The translations under genes and the position numbers were made by a program. The notes under the pieces were generated by a model that ran no database searches, was not told the DNA's origin, and saw nothing but the letters and a program-made list of their open reading frames with translations. A stretch of DNA of 64,000 nucleotides from Dryas octopetala. Its lineage: Eukaryota; Streptophyta; Magnoliopsida; Rosales; Rosaceae. How positions within the stretch are numbered: the first letter of the stretch is position 1; every line of letters begins with the position of its first letter. The stretch is from positions 12,710,001-12,774,000 of the forward strand of contig OY992835.1 in NCBI GenBank assembly GCA_963921425.1, written 5' to 3'. Shown one piece after another: positions 36,539 through 48,400 of the stretch.

Positions 36539-36545
36539 TATATAA
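36539..36545 (+). promoter_or_regulatory. Likely TATA box of the deSI-like gene
   Basis: TATATAA lies about 300 bp upstream of the start codon, followed by an ACAACAACAACC stretch common at plant transcription starts. This places initiation near 36570 and a 5' leader of roughly 280 nt. Confidence 0.5.
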
Positions 36546-36787
36546 CACAACAACAACCATGGTCCTAATAAAAAAAAGACAGAGCAACAGCAGCACTATC
36601 TTTTCTTCTGTGGAACCCATCAGAATTCAGAAGATTCTCAGTTCTCTCTTCTCCAACTTGAAAAAATCTACCACAAAATCAAAAACCCATAATTTAAAAT
36701 CCCAAAAAGCAACTTAAATCTTAAAGTAATTCTTCCATCACATTCTTCTTGATCTTGTATATTGGGGTTGTACTGCTTGTGCTTGCT

Positions 36788-36817
36788 ATGAAGCTGAAAA
36801 TGACACTGCTGTTGTAG
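36788..36817 (+). promoter_or_regulatory. Short upstream ORF in the deSI-like leader
   Basis: An ATG within the inferred 5' leader opens a nine-codon frame (MKLKMTLLL) that ends with TAG 31 bases before the main start codon. It is short, complete and not overlapping, so it could dampen translation of the main frame. The role is inferred only from position. Confidence 0.4.
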
Positions 36818-36848
36818 CATTTGGTCTCTAAATGCAGCAGACACCAAA

Positions 36849-38616
36849 ATGTTGTGCACAAGGAGTGTCTGCACTGAGGACAGTGGATCCGTGCCTGTGT
36901 ACCTGAATGTCTATGATCTCACACCTTTCAATGGCTACGCTTATTGGCTTGGTCTTGGAGTTTACCATTCTGGTGTACAAGGTTAGCTCATCCTGATCTT
37001 TGTTGGTCTTCTTTTTTGTAATCTTGGGTTTTGTTGGTCTTGGTGTTCTGCAGTGTGATTTCGATCTATGCTTGAGTTTGCTTACCCTGTAGTTAAATCT
37101 GTAAGACATGGTGCTTACAGTGTCTTTGTCTCAATGTCTGTACTGGTTTGGTGGTTTTGTTTCAGTGGTGATGAGTAGATTCAAGGTCTGAGAACATACA
37201 GAAAGTTTTCTTTGGCTGATGTGAAAATACAGACAAAAAAAAAAAAAGTTTAATTTCTGGGTTTTGTGTGAGTTGCAATGTAAGATAAGAGAGTAATGTG
37301 AGATATTCAATTCCTCAAACCCAAAGAAGAATTATTGATAGTAAGATTCACCATTTCTTTTCCACTTCTGGTAAAAAAATAAAAGGTTCATGAACATTCT
37401 TTGTCCCCCTAATTGCTATGAGCTTTCCATATTTGGTTTTACTTTATCCTTTTTTTGTGGGATTTTTCTGGTCATGTTCTTGATATGGTTCTTGGAAAAA
37501 GAAAATGAACAAAGAGAAATAGCAGTTTGAAACTAGTTTTTTGTTTTTGGTCTTTTTTCAATGTTTATGGGGGTTCTGATTGGATGTACTTCTGCAGTTC
37601 ATGGTGTTGAGTATGCATATGGAGCTCATGAGTATCCGACAACTGGAATTTTTGAAGGAGAACCAAGAAAGTGTGATGGATTTGCATTTAGGAAATCGAT
37701 TTTGATTGGGAAAACGGATGTGGGGCCTTTAGAGGTGAGGGCAGTGATGGAAGAGCTTGCAGAGCAATACAGGGGAAATGCCTATAATTTGATCACCAAA
37801 AACTGCAACCATTTCTGCAATGATGCATGTATTAGATTGACTGAAAATCCAATTCCAAGTTGGGTTAATCGGCTTGCCAGAATTGGTAAGAAGCGGTTCA
37901 ATTTCTTCTTTTTTTTTTTTTTTGGATCAACATTTTATGTTATGAAATTTGTGATGTTCAAAGGAATTAATAGTAACTTTTCTGAACTTTTCTATTTTTT
38001 TGAGAATCAAAGGGCAATTTTGATTGTAGGAGCACATAGTAGTGATTTTGTAGGTCAAATAAAAGCTGGAAGAAGTACCCAAGTCAAGAAGAACAAGAAT
38101 GCACATAGAACTCATCTCTTGAAAATTATTGTCCAGTGGAATCCTTCTTTTTAATGAATACTGCAATCCAACCTTAAACTTTTTAGCCGTTATTTGAATG
38201 ATTCAAACTAAATATAAAGCTAAAAACACATTCAAAAGAGCAAACTATTTTTTATTTATTTTTTCCAAGTTTTCAAGTATTTTGATTTGAAAACAGGTTA
38301 TTCTCCCTTGATTTAATCTTGTTTTTTAGCACTAATGATAATCATTTCTAAATATGCAGGCTTCCTGTGCAATTGTGTTCTTCCTGTGACTTTAAATTCA
38401 ACAAAAGTTCGACATCATAGAATTGAAGATAAGGCAGATGAAGGAGACAAGAAGAAATTAACAAGCCAGTCAAACAATTTGGCAGTATCTTCCAATTCTT
38501 ATTCTTCCTCATCTTCATCATCATCTCCTGGCACAACAACCCGCAGGGGAAGAAGCAGAGCAAGACGTACTCGTCCTCCATCTTCACCTTTGATTATTGG
38601 TTCTTCATCTTCTTGA
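36849..38616 (+). CDS. deSI-like PPPDE thiol peptidase (DUF862)
   Basis: PPPDE/deSI proteins are papain-fold cysteine isopeptidases. Animal members remove SUMO, and plant members act as deSUMOylases or related isopeptidases. Three exons (36849-36981, 37598-37885, 38360-38616) join in phase to give 225 residues. The fold's N-terminal strand VPVYLNVYDLTPFNGYAYWL leads to GLGVYHSGVQVHGVEYAYG with the likely catalytic His40. The likely catalytic Cys114 lies in LITKNCNHFCNDAC, followed by IPSWVNRLARIG and FLCNCVLP. The C-terminal 60 residues are Ser-rich, with a basic GRSRARRTR patch, and are probably disordered. The intron after exon 2 could be read through for 80 codons, but splicing to GFLCNCVLP restores the plant family sequence. 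Closest remembered relatives are At5g47310 and At4g17486. Substrate is unknown. Confidence 0.92.
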
Positions 38617-40390
38617 TGGTTGAAATTTGCAGCACAGTTTTTCATTTTCTAGAAATTTTGAAAAAGAAAAGAGGCAAATTTAAGTTATTGTTTGTATTAT
38701 TTTGTTCATTCTTTTGCTGTGCTCTTGAAATGCTAACATCTATGTACATGTGTATGCTTCAATATTGATTTTGGCAATCAGCTTGTTTGGTTTTTTTGTT
38801 GGAAAATTGTATTGCTTGGACGGCTAAGGATGATAATGTGCATATTCTGCTTTGTGGGTAATGGTCTATTGTCAAATATTTGACATGCTGATCAACGTTT
38901 CAAATTGGCAATTGTTCGGTAGAGAGCATTTCTCTATGTTTTCCCCCAAGTAGTATTAACTTATTGAAAAGATTCACACTTCTGCACATTGGCTTAAAAG
39001 TGTTGCTTTAAGAAAGCAAAAGCTGCACCTAAGTCATAAAGATTAAAAAAAAGGTGAAAGCCCTATGTTTTGTTTTCTTTTTAAGGTTTTCGCTTTTGCA
39101 TAAAGAAAGCTTACAAGTTACAAACTTACAACCATGAACCTTGCACTCTCATTGGAGAGTTTCAGTTCGGACTTGGAGCAAAGGGTTTGAAAGTGATTTT
39201 TTCATTGGGGGTCAAGAAAGTTGATAGTTTGATACCCCACTCACAATGTGCCTTCACGTTCTATTACTATTTCTGGGAGAACATATGAATTGAAAGTATG
39301 TCCCTTTCTTTATCCATAAATTGCTTTAGGAAAGTGTGTGTTCAATCACTCAGCTCATATCATTGTCCTCTTGTTCCTGTCTTAGACTCAAGTGGGTTAA
39401 CAAATGTAGAACTACTTCTTTGACTTGTGGGAACAAATAAGGCACATTGTCGTTTAAATGGAGAGGCATTTGATTACTTTGCAGGTCTCACTGGTCAATC
39501 AGTAATCCCTCATCCATTAGTAACCTGTCAAATCTCAAGCATTGATATAGCAAAGTAGGGGTGGGTCTATTTAGGCCCACATTTTTGCTCTTTGTACCTA
39601 ACACTTTAATGAAAAATAAATAAATTCCCAATTCTACACTAATGTAATCTAACTAATAAGCACATGCAATTTGACCAAAAAAAAAAAAAAAATGCAATTT
39701 AATAAAAATACAAAAAGTGACTAAACAAATTTCCCCCTATAACAACATTCATCCCTCCACCTTATTCTCATAAACCCACTAAAACACACTCATACCTCTA
39801 CGGCTCTACTCAAAACCCCAAACACTTTTATCCTTAAATTTCATTCTTCATGCATTCATGCAAAGTGTTTGTGTACTGTTGACAAACAACTTTCCAATCG
39901 TTGTTTGGAGTATCATTTTTTATGTCAAATCAGATTTTTTTGTTCTTTATAAAACTAAAATTGCAACGTGTTCAGCACTTCGAACATGTGTGAATATCGG
40001 CAATCGTTCGCTGAACTTCTTGTTTGTTCTTTTTCTTTTTGGTTTGGTCTGATACTTCTCAATGATGCTTATTAGTGTGAATTGATGCTTATTATTGGGT
40101 TGCAAAGGTCCAGTTCTTCCAAGCCGAGTTAACCAGCATACTAAATCCCAAAAAGGGTTCTTTATGCTATAAAATTTGCTGTCACAGAGTGAAATTGCTT
40201 CAATCCAACAAATGACAATTAATAATAGTCTTCGAATTTTACCATTTGTGTCACCAACTTTAACTTATTTTTTTAAAGAAGACTTAGAGTTCAGTCTATT
40301 TTATGAGTCTTTCTTGAACTAAGACCGGTAGTGATTTAAGGTTTTTAATTAAGTCAAGTTATTTTTCTTGTTTAACGGCTTTATATATAT
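38617..40390. other. 3' region of deSI-like gene and intergenic DNA
   Basis: No gene is recognised. The first 200 bp should be 3' UTR. Poly(A) tracts at 39677-39691 interrupt otherwise AT-rich, unique-looking DNA. Confidence 0.4.
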
Positions 40391-40391
40391 A

Positions 40392-40442
40392 GGTTTTAAC
40401 TCCAAGATTTTGGGTTTCGCCCAAAATCTCGGAGTTAAAATC
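40392..40442. repeat. Near-perfect short hairpin
   Basis: GTTTTAACTCCAAGATTTTG pairs with CAAAATCTCGGAGTTAAAAT around a small GGTTTCGCC loop, giving a stem of about 22 bp with a single mismatch. It stands alone in AT-rich DNA, with TATATATATA just upstream. Confidence 0.75.
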
Positions 40443-40724
40443 TAACATGCATCCTCTACAAAGCCCACTCTACACCCTAGGAAGGAAAATACCCTTTAAA
40501 TCAGGGAAGAATTTTATTATGAATTAAAATAATTTTCTTATAAATTGTAAAAACTTTATTATGAATTAAAATGATTTCTTATAAATTCAAAAAAACTTTA
40601 TTATGAATTAAAATGATTTTTTTATAAATTATTATAAATTTTAAAAAAAAATTCTTATAAATTTTAAAACACTCCCAGTCTCTATTTAAAAACTATTTTT
40701 CTAAAGAATTTAAGCCTAACTATC

Positions 40725-40756
<32 letters not shown>

Positions 40757-41500
40757 CAGCGAACTTTTACTCATGTATCACTGAAATATATTCCGTCTAT
40801 TTCATCAATTTTAATCACATGTCAAACATGTTAACCACTTTTGAAAGGTAAAAATGGTAACTCATTCCTTATTTATTTCCCTAACGTGATATACATGACT
40901 AAAATTGAAAAAAAAAAGTATAAATAAAATTGACGAAATAAACAAAAGTGATACACATGTAAAAGTTTGTGAGCTATATAATTCAAAAACAATTTCGTAA
41001 ACCAAGGTAATACTCGAGGTAAAATTCAAGGATCATTGCTAATCACCAGGGAATTGAAAAGTGCCTCTTTTATTATATCAACCACACTCATGATGCAATT
41101 TCTTCACCACTAAAATAGAGCATAATTCAACGGGCCTTAAACATGATCAGCTAAGATAAATTGCAGCAATTAATTGGATATTCAACAGAAACAATTATGG
41201 AAGTCGCTGTAACATTTAACAAGACTTTTCCCAAGCATATTCATCACACAATCATGTAATTTCCAAAAATGAGCACTTTTGAGGAAGATTTACATATTTG
41301 GAAGAACAAAAAAAAGAGCCAAAATAATTCCTGAGGCCATTCGATACTTTAGTCAAAGTGTCCTGCAAAAGGGCCAATCACAATAATAATAATGGTAGGT
41401 ACATTAATGCAGGCACAGAATAAGATGCCAAATTCGAAAACGAAGAGTACTTCAACAGTAACTGTGGTTTACAGTAGAGACTCAAGTTGACTAAAAATTA
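40443..41500. other. Intergenic, including a long poly(T) tract
   Basis: A short unit AAACTTTATTATGAATTAAA repeats about three times at 40510-40640. A poly(T) run is at 40723-40750. The rest is AT-rich, and the end should be 3' UTR of the minus-strand DCN1-like gene. Confidence 0.4.
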
Positions 41501-42840
41501 TCAGCTCTGGCCCTGCTTCTCTCTAAACCATTCAACAAAATTGTCAAGGATCAAAGGCCATGCAAGTTCAGGATCGTAGTTATCAAGGTCTGGAAAATTT
41601 ATCTGTGCAAAAGATTGTAAAGGGTAAATGTTAGCTTACTTATCATGCAGACAGATTAACATTAGGCATAAAGGGCAAAGAGCACTAGCTGATATGCAAA
41701 ACCAAATATTAAAGGAACTAGTGACATAAGACATGGCTTGAAAGAAAGTTCTCATAAACAAAAGTAGGAATTTTGAACTCAGTAACCAATTTGTAGATTA
41801 CCTCATTGCAAAACCGGAAAAAGCCCATCCACTGATCCATGTTTATTACTTTGTAATCATTCTGATTCTGCATTCAGAAAACAAGCACTTAAAATTTTAC
41901 TTTTACAATCCCTTTTTTTATTTTTTTTTGGGAGAAGGTGGTAGTTATGCTGCTGATGTCAATAATTGAAATTATACTACATATAAATACATCTGTGATT
42001 CTTACTCTAAGTCTATGAACATCATGAGGTCACCAATGATATGACAGAAGCTGAAATGAGGTAAGAAGTATCCCGGTCATCTTCACTAAAGAAGAGAACA
42101 ATTGCATTTGCCAATTTAAATATCTCTTTCCCAATAAAACAGAAAAGCAGTTTCACTACAAAAATGACAAGCAGTGTGATGCCAGAAAAGAGACCCATAT
42201 TATTTTATGGAAATATTTTAGCACCTTCAACTGCTATAAAGTCTTTCCTTCTCAGAGTCTAAAGTGCACATAAGCTGCAGGTGTATCCATATACATGACT
42301 ACAGAACAATATAAATGCAGCTACTCACCTTTAAATACTCAACAAATGAGTCAACTTGCACTTCGAATTCAGATCCTAAAACAATGTTTAATAGTTGGCA
42401 TATGCTCTCTATATCTATGCTCTTCTGTTTCTCCTCTGAAAAAAAAATTACAGAAGGTTGAAATTAGTAAATATAAAGGGTAAAAACAAAGGAAATTAAT
42501 TGTGTTTCAAGATTAAACAACATGCCACCATAAACTCATTACCTGTTAAACAATATCGGAATGCATAGGAATAGAACTCTGCAAAGTTTGATGGCCTCCG
42601 GACCTTTTCATGATATAAATAAAGGGAAAAAGATCAAAACCTCTGTGACCTCCATCATATGTGAAGAACCAATTAAATCGCAATAACGTTCTAGAAGGAA
42701 GCAAATTAAAAATTCTACCTCTTTCTCTAGCTCTGGAAGTCCCTTCTTTAATTTGATTAAACTGTCCGCCCTAAGTGCTTTAAGTCCTACTCGCCACTCT
42801 TCCTATCAAAGATGAGATTGGAAATGTCACTAAAAAATGG

Positions 42841-42920
<80 letters not shown>

Positions 42921-45463
42921 TTATTGGCTAGAAAATACAGTATCTGCAGAGAAGATACATGGATGCAAATAAGAGACAAAGAAATGGTGGGATAAAAATA
43001 CACTGATACACTAATTCTTGAAAAATGTAAGATATGATACACTAATTTTACTTTAAATGTTTTCAATCAATGACAAATCAGCAACTCTGTCTAAATTGGA
43101 GACGGAATGACCGTGTGCCATGCAAGTGGAGGTCCAAAGTGAAAAATAGTGCAAACTACAAGGATCAAAGTGATAAATTGTCCAAACTACATGGCCTATG
43201 GTGGAAATGTTCCAAACTACAGTGGCTAAAATTGCAATTTGGTCTTGGTCAAAAGAACCTAAACATACAAATATACCCCTTCAAGCAGAGTGCATAAATA
43301 TCTCTTTTTGAGTAAACACACAGACATGCAAAGCAAAGATGACTCCTAGAGTAATGAGTTAAGAAAAAAAAGTCCAAGCATCAAAACCAATCTAACAAGT
43401 TTGAGCTAGATGCCAGGTAAAATACAATAAATATTGGCAAAAACAACTGTAGGACACAAGGAAAAATGGGGTAGGTGGCAATTCCATGACAAAGAAATAA
43501 AACAAAGTTTGATGCAAACGAGAAAGGTGTTGCTTACCAGGGTAAAGTATCCCTGTTTTTCAGCCTTCATTTTCCTGGTATACGTAGTCCATTAGTTTCA
43601 GCACATTAGATTAAGTCTAATTTTAAGAAGTGAGGTAAAAAATGACTCTAAATATAACTTACCAGGCAAGCATCAGGACCCTTACATCCGTATGGTCAAC
43701 TTCCATGTCTGAACAAAGTCGCTCAATGCCCTCTGGGCTGCTCAAAAAAGTAAGTAAAAGCTAATAAGTCTTAAGAGTACATCAATTTTTCCCAGAAAGA
43801 AGTGTACTTAAATTTAGAAAGTATAGCTTCTCCCGTGAGAAAATTAAATGAGGTGGGGTTGATACAGAAATTATCATATCATATGATGTAAGAAATCAGA
43901 AATCTATAATATGGTTGTATTTCAATTGTAATTAAAATATTATGAAAAATACTCCCTTTCTTCTCTTTTTCTTAAGAAAAAAATTATGATTTGTAGGAGA
44001 GTTCTATTTGGTATTAGAGATGCGCAATGTCAACCAAAGCCTGAAACTTTGAAAGAATTTGCTTACTTTATGTAAAGTTTGAGCAAAACTAGATATGGGC
44101 TACTCTAATGCAATTTAATTGGTGCATAAGGCTTTTATGGACATTGGGTGTTGTTTATAAGATCTGACTGAGAAGGGGAAAGAACCAACAATGATCTTCA
44201 GTTAATTCAAAATAATGGATACCCAAGTGTTTGCCTTTACATCCTGAAAGAGATCCCTGCATTTTGAGATGACACAGTTCAAACTTCAATATACCCTAAA
44301 ACTTTCTTGATTTTAATATCCAAAGTAACCACTGTGGCTAAACTCTGAAGTGCCACCCAGACTCAAAACTAAATGAGTGACAAGAAGGGAAAAAACAAAA
44401 TAAATCTTGGTTATCCAAAAGAATCATGAATTAATTCTGTCACTGAGCATGTTCAACACTTTCATTGACCCAAATTACAACCTTCCCTTACCAATTGCAA
44501 CAAAAGCAATGACCAAATCCAGAATTTTGAACAAGTATTCTGGATGTAGACTTACTCAATCAAACCAGAAGACGCATTTGCATATGTATAATACACACTG
44601 TCAATCCGTTCCAACTCCTTAGAAGCTGCTTTAACGGCTGAACAGATAAAGATTAAAATAGTTAAGCGCGGACAATAAGTAATGCTAACTCAGAAAAAAA
44701 AAGAAAAAAAAAGAAGGTAAATAATATTCAAACAATAGGTGACTATCTAAATAATTAGAATCACGCATTCGACAACTACTAACATCTGAGCTAAACCAGA
44801 AAGAAGGAAATCAGATAGCCCCAAACCAGAAATATAACTTGGTTAGGAAAAATTTACAAAGCTAGTCAGTTTTAATTTTAATTTTATCTTTTTTTTTTTT
44901 TTCGCTCTTCCTCACATCCTTATCTCTCTTCTATGGCTCTCCTTTCTTTCCTCTTTTTCCCATCTTTTTAAGGTAAAAAGAAATAAAAAAAACAAAAGGC
45001 AAAATTAGCAGATGCCCCTAAACTGTTCAATCCTAATAAATTCTGGTGGAGTAGCTCATTCTTTTCAACAATTCAAAACCTCTAACCTTTTGATGTGGTA
45101 CAATATTCCAGTAATTCAACTAATCCATTCACCAAAATTCGATTTCAACGATCCTTACTTATTCTTCAACATAATTTAGCATATTCCTGTAACTGAACAT
45201 AATTGTAGTATTGCTGAAACTAACGCAATTCAATGAAAAACATGAAGCTCTGAACCTGATCCATGATCATAAACAAAAATGACAAATTAAACTAAAAATT
45301 CAAAGCCTTTAAACACCAAGCAGATGAATCAATACTAATTACCACAAAAAAAAAATCATCAAAGTATAAAAAAACAGAGAATTAGACCAGAATTGGGCAA
45401 AAATTGGACAAAATTAAGGAAAAAAAAAAAGAAGAGATCCGAATACAAACCGGAGCGTCTCAT
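41501..45463 (-). CDS. DCN1-like protein (DCUN1/PONY domain)
   Basis: DCN1-like proteins help attach NEDD8/RUB to cullins, acting as an E3 scaffold that activates cullin-RING ubiquitin ligases. Nine exons (45451-45463, 44556-44637, 43663-43737, 43538-43574, 42719-42802, 42543-42603, 42329-42435, 41802-41867, 41501-41602) keep phase at every GT-AG junction and give 208 residues. The first coding exon is only 13 nt (MRRS plus one base). Family blocks are [88 protein letters not shown] and [19 protein letters not shown]. The DAD-patch-like C-terminal region is thus present. No UBA domain precedes it, unlike DCN1 proper; length and start resemble the short plant type such as At1g15860. The leader (45464-45610) is GA/CT-rich. 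Confidence 0.93.
42842..42916. repeat. (GA)n microsatellite in DCN1-like intron
   Basis: About 35 nearly uninterrupted GA dinucleotides lie in the intron between exons 4 and 5, some 40 bp from the exon 5 acceptor. A tract this long is likely to vary in length between individuals. Confidence 0.95.
43060..43260. repeat. Degenerate TE end in DCN1-like intron
   Basis: Words such as GTCCAAACTACATGGCC, TTCCAAACTACAGTGGC and AAATTGCAATTTGGTC recur at about 30-bp spacing. This style of repetition is common at ends of plant Mutator-like elements. No partner end was found nearby. Confidence 0.35.
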
Positions 45464-48400
45464 CTTGTTCGATCAGGAAGAAAGACACGGAGATAAGCAG
45501 AGAGAGAAAGAGACTAAGAGAGAGAGTGAAGAGCAATCGAGCCCAGAAAGCCTCGTTGGCTCGAGAGCTCTGTTATCAAAGTCGGAGAGGGAGAGAGAGA
45601 GAGAGAGAGCATGAGAGATGGATATTGGAGGGGGATGATTTTTATATTCGGGCTCTGAAGCCTGTATCTTTGGTGTTTTCTCCAGTTTGAGGAGGAGTGG
45701 ATGATGACGTGGCGGTTGCAGATTGGGTAATGAGTTTTTTACTATTTTGATGGGCGGCGTACGATTACTCGAAGAAAAAGCAATCTACCCTGGTCAGTTA
45801 AGTTTCACACTTTCACTTCCGCGGTTTCCACCATTCTTTACTTTGGTTAAAGTACAGTAAATTTCTTTGGTTGGATTCTGTACGGCTAAATAAATGAATC
45901 GGGTCAAACCCAGGCCCAATTGGATCTATAGGCCCTTGGGTCAGTTGAATCCCCATATCCAAATAAAAATATATAAAATATGAATCAAACCACTAATTAA
46001 GTTCAATCCCCATATCCAAATATAGTTCTCTTGATTGTTCCTTTTAAATCCACTTTACCTTCATTCTTCATTCGGTTTGACTTTACATGATGCAAGTTGA
46101 ACTTTTACTATTCATTGGACACCTAGTAACATTAATATTGTAGTAGTTTGGTCCAATAAAGGACTTCACCCATTAGACGGATGATCATAAATTATATTAC
46201 ACCCAACAATTTATTCAGAATACTCAAACACTAGTATCAAATATATTTTTAAAAAATTATGTTTATTCATCACCTAATAATATTTGGAAATATATCAAAA
46301 CATGTGTGTGTGCAAATAAGTTCACTTACCAGCATAGTACCATTTACTCAACATCCTAGTCATAGCGATTCGTATATAAGAACATATTCGTGTGCAATAT
46401 AGTATCTACCACTTTTAGTAAAGAAGGACAACATTCCATATAGAATTTAGTAATCTGATTTAAGAATCTTTGGCCAGGGTATATGATGAGCATTAAGGAC
46501 TTCTTAATTCCATTCATCAATCAAAATCATTTCATACTCTACATTTGTATAGTATCATAAAAATGGCTTGACAAAAATTTTCACTTGAATTATTTCAATC
46601 GACAGAGGGATTGTATAAAATTGTAACCGTACGTGTGACTGGAATGTTCACATTGCTATCGGTTAACTTGAGTAGCCAAAAGATGTTGTTAGGCATCACT
46701 TTAGGTTAGTCACCAACAAAAAGGTAATTTTGTACCTAGCAAGAACCATTAGAAAGAGTTCTGAGTACCACTGTTGCCCACTTCTTGATTAGCTAAAACC
46801 TAAAAGGTCACATGTCATTGAGGACCAAAATTGTTAGAATAAATGAAAATGACAAATTAATTGAGTATGCATTTGGTGTAATACTTGACAGTGGGAGAAT
46901 TTAATATATGATTTAAGTTTGTTAGTAGCATTCTAGAGTTAATTAGTTAGGAAAATAATATGGCGTTAGGGATGGCAGAGGGTCGGGGTCGACACCAAAT
47001 TGATGGCTGCCACTTCATTTGGTCCAAGCAATTTGGTCAATTGTTTTGATTTAAATAGCATCCCTCGCCCCTCGTCACAAATTCGCTCAAAATCTCCAAA
47101 TTCTTAAATGAGGACTTCCCGCACTCGAACCCGCTGGGGAATAGGGCTGGGAAAGGTCTTTGAAAAACTGGAATCCGACCGAAAACAAACCAAAAACACT
47201 GAGGTGGCGGAACATCAAACCAACGGGCGACGGTTCTGTACCTAACCGACTCTTGTCGGTTACGGTGGTGGTTTGGAAATCCCAAACTGTCGGCAAACCA
47301 ATACCGACCTTCTTCTTCTTCTTCTTATTCTCTAGTAGTTCTTCCAGTGTGCCTGCTCACGTCACAGTGTCTCACCATCGCCTACCAAGCTCAAAAACAC
47401 CCAGCTGCAACGTCACCGGTGCTATGTTGCCTCCTCAAAATTGCCTAGCTGCAATGTTGTCGGTGTTGCAAGTGAATTTTATAAGTTTGATCGATGTTCT
47501 TAACTAATCAAAAGATAAATAATTAAAATTGGGCCAAGCTTATTTTGACTTCGTTTGATCAAACGAATTTTAATTAAAGAATTACAAGAGCCCAAAATTG
47601 ATGTGCTCATAACACACTAGTCCACATACATAGAAAATGTATTCTCTCCCATTCTCACATATTAATTCTCTCCCATTCTCATCTCTTCTACCGTTGTCAT
47701 CCTTGTGTGGACTGAGTCCTAACACTTGTGAGGTTTGAGAACTCTAGCTTCAATGGGAGAGTGCGAACAAGAATTGATTTATACACTAATAGGCTACAAT
47801 TCGCGCGCACAAGATTAACTTCAAACTATAGTAATATAAATTAGTTGCATCATATATATATTAAGCCAACGCATGATTTTCTAAGAGTTTTAACTCCGAA
47901 CGTATTTATATGATAATTTTCTAACAACATTCTTATACCATATAAATTTAAATTGGGTTCTGAATTTCTGATGGTGTCCGAACATTTTTAAAGCCCATAG
48001 TTTTTTGATACATCCTCAAAGCCCGCAATATTTTGATACTCCTTTAGAGGCTTTAGGCTTTCAGTACATCCCTAAAGCCCGTGGTTTCCATTCGTCCTCA
48101 AAGCCCATGTTTTTTTTTCTTGTGCCAGAAAGGGGGAATTGTATTAAAGCCCACAAATTAATCTTCTCGCCCAATTACTCATACCATACTAAAGTTTTTT
48201 TATTAATCATATTTAAAAAGTTTAACAGTTACTTAACATATCTTAGAATATCCCAAAACTAATGCTCAAAAGAATTATTATTGTTAATTATTTATGTAAA
48301 ACTAAGAAAAAACTACAAAAAGAAGCCTTAGCCACAGCGATGGCCAATCCTTGCTAGCCTCATTTTTGTGTAATTGAAAATAAAACTAAGATGTTAGTTT

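Noticed and set aside
36559..36717. A 52-codon upstream frame before the deSI-like gene (starts MVLIKKRQSN)
   Set aside because: Its ATG is only 14 bp downstream of the likely TATA box and so probably upstream of the transcription start.
37886..38154. Read-through extension of deSI-like exon 2 to a stop at 38154
   Set aside because: A good donor (GTAAGAAG) ends the exon, the extension is AT-rich with a poly(T) run, and splicing to 38360 restores the family's FLCNCVLP block.
47037..47296. Two overlapping minus-strand frames (start MGFPNHHRNRQES and MPTVWDFQTTT)
   Set aside because: They look like repeat-derived translations flanked by transposon-like words; no family could be named and two competing frames argue against a gene.
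46833..47800. Possible solo LTR beginning TGTTAGAATAAATG
   Set aside because: No matching CA end with a 5-bp duplication and no second LTR could be found by eye.
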